10,244 nucleotides of DNA from an uncultured Flavobacteriaceae bacterium (GTDB lineage: Bacteria; Bacteroidota; Bacteroidia; Flavobacteriales; Flavobacteriaceae): positions 1 through 10,244 of the forward strand of contig CAJWFY010000049.1 in NCBI GenBank assembly GCA_913031655.1, in the 5' to 3' direction. The notes beneath the pieces are model-generated. The model saw only the letters and a program-made list of their open reading frames with translations, was not told the DNA's origin and made no database searches. This document shows, piece by piece, positions 7,129 to 10,244 of the stretch. How positions within the stretch are numbered: the stretch's first letter is position 1; each line of letters begins with the position of its first letter. The position numbers and the translations under genes are program-made.

Positions 7129-7136
7129 CAAATTTA
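7129..7136 (-). promoter_or_regulatory. Candidate -7 box for the GLPGLI / barrel operon
   Basis: The minus-strand sequence TAAATTTG matches TAnnTTTG exactly. It lies in the gap after the GIY-YIG gene and about 57 bp before the GLPGLI ATG, so it separates the two transcription units. No -33 TTG is seen, and the AT-rich context raises the chance of a random match. Confidence 0.4.
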
Positions 7137-7155
7137 TAAAAAGATAACTATTACA

Positions 7156-7425
7156 TTACTTTAGGTGATCTGTCCCTATTAGTTTTAATTTATCTACTCT
7201 AGATAATTTCTTAATGAAACTTTCGCGTTTAGATGCGGTTGATTTGTCGTGATTTTTTTCTAAATAAACTAAATTTACTGGTCTTCGATTTCTTGTATAT
7301 TTAGCCCCTTTATTAGAATCGTTATGTTCAATGATTCTTCTTTCTGGATCTGTTGTAATTCCAGTGTACAAAGTTTTATCCTTACACTCAACTATGTAAA
7401 CACACCAATCTTTATGTTTTTGCAT
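7156..7425 (-). CDS. GIY-YIG domain protein, UPF0213 (YhbQ-like)
   Basis: Using ATG 7423-7425 gives 89 residues, nearly all of it one GIY-YIG domain. The signature is split as VYIV (9-12) and YTG (20-22), followed by catalytic-type R29 in DPERRIIEHN and E68 in SKRESFIKKLSR; the stretch KYTRNRRPVNLVYLE is typical of the family. An ATG eight codons upstream (7447-7449) would add MFNLNLLI, which does not belong to the domain, so the later start is preferred. The fold is that of a small nuclease related to Slx1. Bacterial single-domain members such as E. coli YhbQ have been linked to nucleic-acid cleavage, but their physiological role is unsettled. There is no partner domain or homing-endonuclease context. 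It lies 68 bp downstream of the SGNH gene and may be co-transcribed with it. Confidence 0.92.
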   Translation of the reverse strand: MQKHKDWCVYIVECKDKTLYTGITTDPERRIIEHNDSNKGAKYTRNRRPVNLVYLEKNHDKSTASKRESFIKKLSRVDKLKLIGTDHLK

Positions 7426-7493
7426 TATTAATAAATTCAGATTAAACAATATAAAAAAGCTTAACTTGATATTGATTTACAACAAATGATTAA

Positions 7494-8210
7494 TCATTCT
7501 AATGAATAAACAATTGGTTTAATAAATTCAACCCATTTCTGGTAACCTTTTTCATTAAGATGAATCCCATCAGTTGATAATTCTTTTATCATTAAGCCAT
7601 TTTCATTTGCGAATAAAGAATAAAGGTCAATAACTTCATATTTTTCATTTATTTGATTTGATTTAATGATTTTGTTTACTTTTTTAATGCTCTCAATAAA
7701 AATTTCTTTTTCAATTGGTAAAATTGTTTGCACATAAATTTTAGTTTCAGGACAATTGCCTTTTATAAATTCAACAATATTATTTATATTATTTCCAATA
7801 TATTCTGGGGAAGGAATAGACGGTGAACCATTATTCCATATATCATTGATTCCTATTAATAAAAAAACTGCTATTGGTTTAAAGTAAATGATTTCGTCGA
7901 TTCGAGCTAAAACTCCATCAGTAGTATCTCCCCCTATTCCTCTATTTTTGATGTTGGGGTAATTTAATCTTTCGCTCCAATCATTGCCACCGGCTGTAAT
8001 ACTATTGCCTAAAAAGACAATATCATTTAATTTTAAAGGTGTCTTTTTAAATTCTTTAATTACTTTTTTATAATTCTTTTTACCCCAATCATCATGGTAT
8101 TTAAATACTAAATCTTCACTTGGATATAAAAAATCTAGAGCTAGATTATCTTGTTGAGAAAAAGAGAAAAAATGTAAAAGAAATAATATTGAAAATATGT
8201 TTTTTGTCAT
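7494..8210 (-). CDS. Exported SGNH/GDSL-family esterase
   Basis: The 238-residue product has a signal peptide (about 1-19, ending FSFSQQ) and the four SGNH blocks. Block I is VFLGNSITAGG, with nucleophile S70 and Asn in place of the Asp of the classical GDS. Block II is NRGIGGDTTDG, with the oxyanion-hole Gly. Block III is LIGINDIW, with N122. Block V is STDGIHLNEKGY, with catalytic D214 and H217. The order and spacing fit the PAF-acetylhydrolase-like/GDSL-2 group of serine esterases, which deacylate or deacetylate lipids or carbohydrates. The substrate cannot be deduced. Export places it in the periplasm or on the cell surface. It lies 107 bp downstream of the TPR-HTH regulator gene on the same strand. 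Base composition is very AT-rich, like that of the regulator. Confidence 0.93.
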   Translation of the reverse strand: MTKNIFSILFLLHFFSFSQQDNLALDFLYPSEDLVFKYHDDWGKKNYKKVIKEFKKTPLKLNDIVFLGNSITAGGNDWSERLNYPNIKNRGIGGDTTDGVLARIDEIIYFKPIAVFLLIGINDIWNNGSPSIPSPEYIGNNINNIVEFIKGNCPETKIYVQTILPIEKEIFIESIKKVNKIIKSNQINEKYEVIDLYSLFANENGLMIKELSTDGIHLNEKGYQKWVEFIKPIVYSLE

Positions 8211-8317
8211 TCATCTTTTATTTAATCAAACTACCTTAAATAATATTGAGGTATTCATTTTGATTGAAATATATGGAATTAAAGGCTATTATAATATGAA
8301 AATTTTATTTGAAAAAA

Positions 8318-9991
8318 CTATATGTTCATTATGTAGGAGTTTAAGTCTTGGTCATCTTTTAAATTTAATATTTTTGATAGTCTATAGCGCTGTGTTTCGA
8401 CGGTTCTTAATGAAACACCACTAAGAGTAGCTATTTCATTATTGTTCTCATTCATTTTTATATAAGCAACAAGTCTGAGATAAGTTTGAGATAAATCATG
8501 CTTCGATTTCAAATTTTCATAGAATCCTGGATATACTTGAGTAAATATTTTATCAAATTCTTCATAGGATTTTTCAGCGTTAATTGCACTTTTTATTTCT
8601 TTTTTTATATTATCTGATGAAATTTTATTTATTTTAGAATTAAGGTTTACTAGAAATTCATTCCTTTGCACTATAAAATTCGCTTTGCTAACTAATTCTC
8701 TATTTTTCGAATCAAGCTCATTCATGATTTGTTTCTTTTCTAAATCTAAACGTATATTTTTTTCTTTTTGATAATTAAAATTGTACAATAGAATTATAAC
8801 TACCGCAATGAATGATAAAATGAATATTATAAAGAAATATTGATATTTATTGTACTTTATTTTATTAAGATTCAATTCTTTTTGTTTTTCAGATATAATA
8901 AGCTGAGTTTCTAAATCACCAAAAGAAATGCTATTAATCTTTTTTTGTTTTGATGAATAATAGTTCAAAGAGTCATTTATTAAAAGCAAATCCTTAAATC
9001 TTTTTTGTGCTGAATAACTTTTTAGTAGTAACTGATAGTTACTTATTGTATTATTTATGTTAAAGAACTCACTATTTAAATTCTCTAAAATAATTTCATT
9101 TGTTTGATTGTATTTTTTTAGTTCATAGAAACATTCTGATATGGAAAAATTCACATCTTGAAGGTGTAAGTCAGGATAATATTTAATAAGATTTTTTGCT
9201 TTTTTAAATAGATCTAATGCTTTTAATATTTCACCATTAGTTTTTAAATAGGATGCATATGCAGAAATAGTTTTGGAATAAAATATTGGGGTTTCTGACT
9301 TGCTGTTAGTTTTTGAGTTTTCAAACAATTCTTTAGCTAATTTCAAATATTTAAGTCCTAATTCTATTTTATTAATTTTAAAATAGAATTTCGTTAGCAG
9401 GGAATAAGAAAACATTATATCTGATACTTTTCCGAAATTAATTCTCCTTTCTAATGATCGTTTGTAATATTTTTCTGCTTCATCAGAATCGTTTTGATCT
9501 AAGTATATGTTTCCCAAGGAATCATCAGATGTATTTAATCCATAATTTTTTTCTTCTTTCTCTTCAATTAGATTAAAATTTATAATTGCCTCATTGTAGA
9601 TTTTTTTTGCTCTTTCATTTCTCCCTAATCTGAAATAAACATTTCCAAGGAGAGCTAAAAGCCACGGAGGTTTTTTTATGAACTTATATCTTCTTTCTTT
9701 AATTGGTAATAGCTCATAAATAGAAAGAGATGTAGTTAAAAATTGAAAGGATTTTTCATAATTTTTAGCTAAATAAAAAACTGAAGCAATTTTGAAATTT
9801 AAATCGTATAAATTATACGATATTTCATCAAAATTAGTTTTTTCTAATGCTTGAAAACCAAATTTAAGTGACTTCTGGGGATCAAACTCTTTATACTTAT
9901 CAATTGAATCCAATAAAGAAGACCATTCTTGTGCGTAAGTTGATTGAATTATAATTAAAAAAAATACGCTAAAAAGTAATGAATTTTTCAA
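8318..9991 (-). CDS. Membrane-tethered regulator: signal peptide, TPR repeats, membrane helix, coiled coil, LuxR-type HTH
   Basis: The 557-residue product starts with a signal peptide (1-20, ending STYAQ). A helical region with TPR-like units spans about 30-345; the clearest are LLALLGNVYFRLGRNERAKK (111-130) and SLGNIYLDQNDSDEAEKYYK (158-177). One membrane helix lies at about 384-404, followed by a charged coiled coil (about 405-450). At the C-terminus (about 500-557) is a LuxR/GerE-like HTH with EIATLSGVSLRTVETQRYRL as the DNA-binding core. This layout recurs in Bacteroidota. It implies TPRs in the periplasm and the HTH in the cytoplasm, so a periplasmic signal could control DNA binding directly; this is inference. 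There is no kinase or receiver domain. It is divergent from an exported-protein gene, and phased repeats in the shared upstream region are candidate operators. GC content is very low. Confidence 0.9.
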   Translation of the reverse strand: MKNSLLFSVFFLIIIQSTYAQEWSSLLDSIDKYKEFDPQKSLKFGFQALEKTNFDEISYNLYDLNFKIASVFYLAKNYEKSFQFLTTSLSIYELLPIKERRYKFIKKPPWLLALLGNVYFRLGRNERAKKIYNEAIINFNLIEEKEEKNYGLNTSDDSLGNIYLDQNDSDEAEKYYKRSLERRINFGKVSDIMFSYSLLTKFYFKINKIELGLKYLKLAKELFENSKTNSKSETPIFYSKTISAYASYLKTNGEILKALDLFKKAKNLIKYYPDLHLQDVNFSISECFYELKKYNQTNEIILENLNSEFFNINNTISNYQLLLKSYSAQKRFKDLLLINDSLNYYSSKQKKINSISFGDLETQLIISEKQKELNLNKIKYNKYQYFFIIFILSFIAVVIILLYNFNYQKEKNIRLDLEKKQIMNELDSKNRELVSKANFIVQRNEFLVNLNSKINKISSDNIKKEIKSAINAEKSYEEFDKIFTQVYPGFYENLKSKHDLSQTYLRLVAYIKMNENNNEIATLSGVSLRTVETQRYRLSKILNLKDDQDLNSYIMNI

Positions 9992-10012
9992 AAATATATT
10001 TTTCTAGTTAAT

Positions 10013-10020
10013 CAAATATA
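10013..10020 (-). promoter_or_regulatory. Candidate -7 box for the TPR-HTH regulator gene
   Basis: TATATTTG on the minus strand matches TAnnTTTG exactly and lies 21 bp before the ATG at 9991. A short leader of about 15-18 nt would result. The direct repeats at 10072-10091 would be about 60-80 bp upstream of this start. Confidence 0.45.
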
Positions 10021-10071
10021 CACTTCTTATTGACGAATGCTTGTTGTGTAATTAAATATAACTTAAACTCT

Positions 10072-10133
10072 TGTAGTATTAATGTAGTATTGAATTTCGT
10101 CTTTTTACATAATTGAAGTATGAATGTAGTATT
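10072..10133 (+). repeat. Phased direct repeats TGTAGTATT, candidate operator
   Basis: Three exact copies of TGTAGTATT occur at 10072-10080, 10083-10091 and 10125-10133. A fourth degenerate copy, TGAAGTATG, is at 10114-10122. They form two pairs, each with an 11-bp start-to-start distance, and the pairs are 42 bp apart (four helical turns), so all four lie on about the same face of the DNA. Copies two and three share the longer AATGTAGTATT. Direct-repeat half-sites at one-turn spacing are typical of dimer-binding activators. The location between the regulator gene and the divergent exported gene makes the TPR-HTH protein the obvious candidate binder, but this is inference. Confidence 0.6.
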
Positions 10134-10163
10134 CCATTAAGAACGAATAATATTTACATCACA

Positions 10164-10171
10164 TATTTTCG
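10164..10171 (+). promoter_or_regulatory. Candidate -7 box for the right-edge exported gene
   Basis: TATTTTCG matches TAnnTTTG at all but one defined position (C for T) and lies 32 bp before the ATG at 10204. No -33 TTG is found. The imperfect box with the last direct repeat ending 30 bp upstream fits an activator-dependent promoter, with that repeat at roughly -49 to -41 if the start is near 10174. Confidence 0.35.
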
Positions 10172-10203
10172 TGTTATAAAAAATTAACATTAAATAATTA
10201 AAA

Positions 10204-10244
10204 ATGAAAAAATGTAAACAAATTCTATTTGCTTCGTTTTTATT
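10204..10244 (+). CDS. Start of an exported protein, truncated by the window edge
   Basis: An ATG at 10204 opens a frame reading MKKCKQILFASFL up to the edge. The two Lys followed by a hydrophobic run look like the start of a signal peptide. Nothing can be said about function. It is divergent from the TPR-HTH regulator gene, with 212 bp between the start codons that contain the phased repeats, which makes it a likely regulatory target of that protein. Confidence 0.65.
   Translation, partial: MKKCKQILFASFL

Noticed and set aside
7426..7449. Eight-codon upstream extension of the GIY-YIG protein
   Set aside because: The added MFNLNLLI is outside the domain, and family members start close to the VYIV strand.
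7485..7498. Perfect 14-bp palindrome AATGATTAATCATT over the SGNH stop codon
   Set aside because: It has no loop and no T-tract, so it is not a terminator. It lacks a promoter nearby and is easily produced by chance in such AT-rich DNA.
8197..8424. 75-residue plus-strand open frame
   Set aside because: It overlaps the start of the SGNH gene and the conserved HTH-coding end of the regulator gene. Its hydrophobic content is what AT-rich antisense DNA gives by chance.

Overview
The window looks like a chromosomal segment of a low-GC member of the Bacteroidota, most likely Flavobacteriaceae. Evidence seen in the sequence: a GLPGLI-family protein next to a TonB-receptor-like outer-membrane barrel, a periplasmic TPR / membrane helix / LuxR-type HTH regulator, many short Phe/Leu-rich signal peptides, no obvious Shine-Dalgarno sequences, and several upstream matches to the Bacteroidota -7 promoter box TAnnTTTG. 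No rRNA, tRNA, CRISPR array, insertion sequence or integrase was found.

Layout. Left edge (1-584, minus): two overlapping genes for small exported proteins of unknown function. The second has a probable TTG start inside the end of the first and runs off the window. Divergent from them (686-1354, plus) is a HAD-superfamily sugar-phosphate phosphatase/phosphomutase-like enzyme. Next (1424-3456) is a cysteine-rich block: a 37-residue peptide with 11 Cys that looks like a metallothionein (minus), a divergently transcribed DUF2237 protein (plus), and a convergent flavoprotein monooxygenase with an N-terminal four-Cys zinc-ribbon-like module (minus). The DUF2237 and monooxygenase genes overlap by 11 bp at their 3' ends, with a GC-rich hairpin at the junction. 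This block is visibly richer in GC than its surroundings.

The rest is a run of minus-strand genes. An outer-membrane barrel gene (3509-6217) follows a GLPGLI gene (6254-7072) after 36 bp, a typical flavobacterial pair. Upstream of these lie a GIY-YIG (UPF0213-type) domain protein (7156-7425), an exported SGNH/GDSL esterase (7494-8210), and a membrane-tethered TPR-HTH regulator (8318-9991). The right edge (10204 onward, plus) holds the start of another exported protein, divergent from the regulator.

The two signals most worth following are the metallothionein-like peptide and a set of helically phased 9-bp direct repeats (TGTAGTATT) between the TPR-HTH regulator and the divergent exported gene. 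The repeats sit where an activator of the plus-strand gene would bind, so the regulator, repeats and target may form a local sensing circuit. That link is inference. The remaining genes look like ordinary flavobacterial housekeeping or accessory genes.
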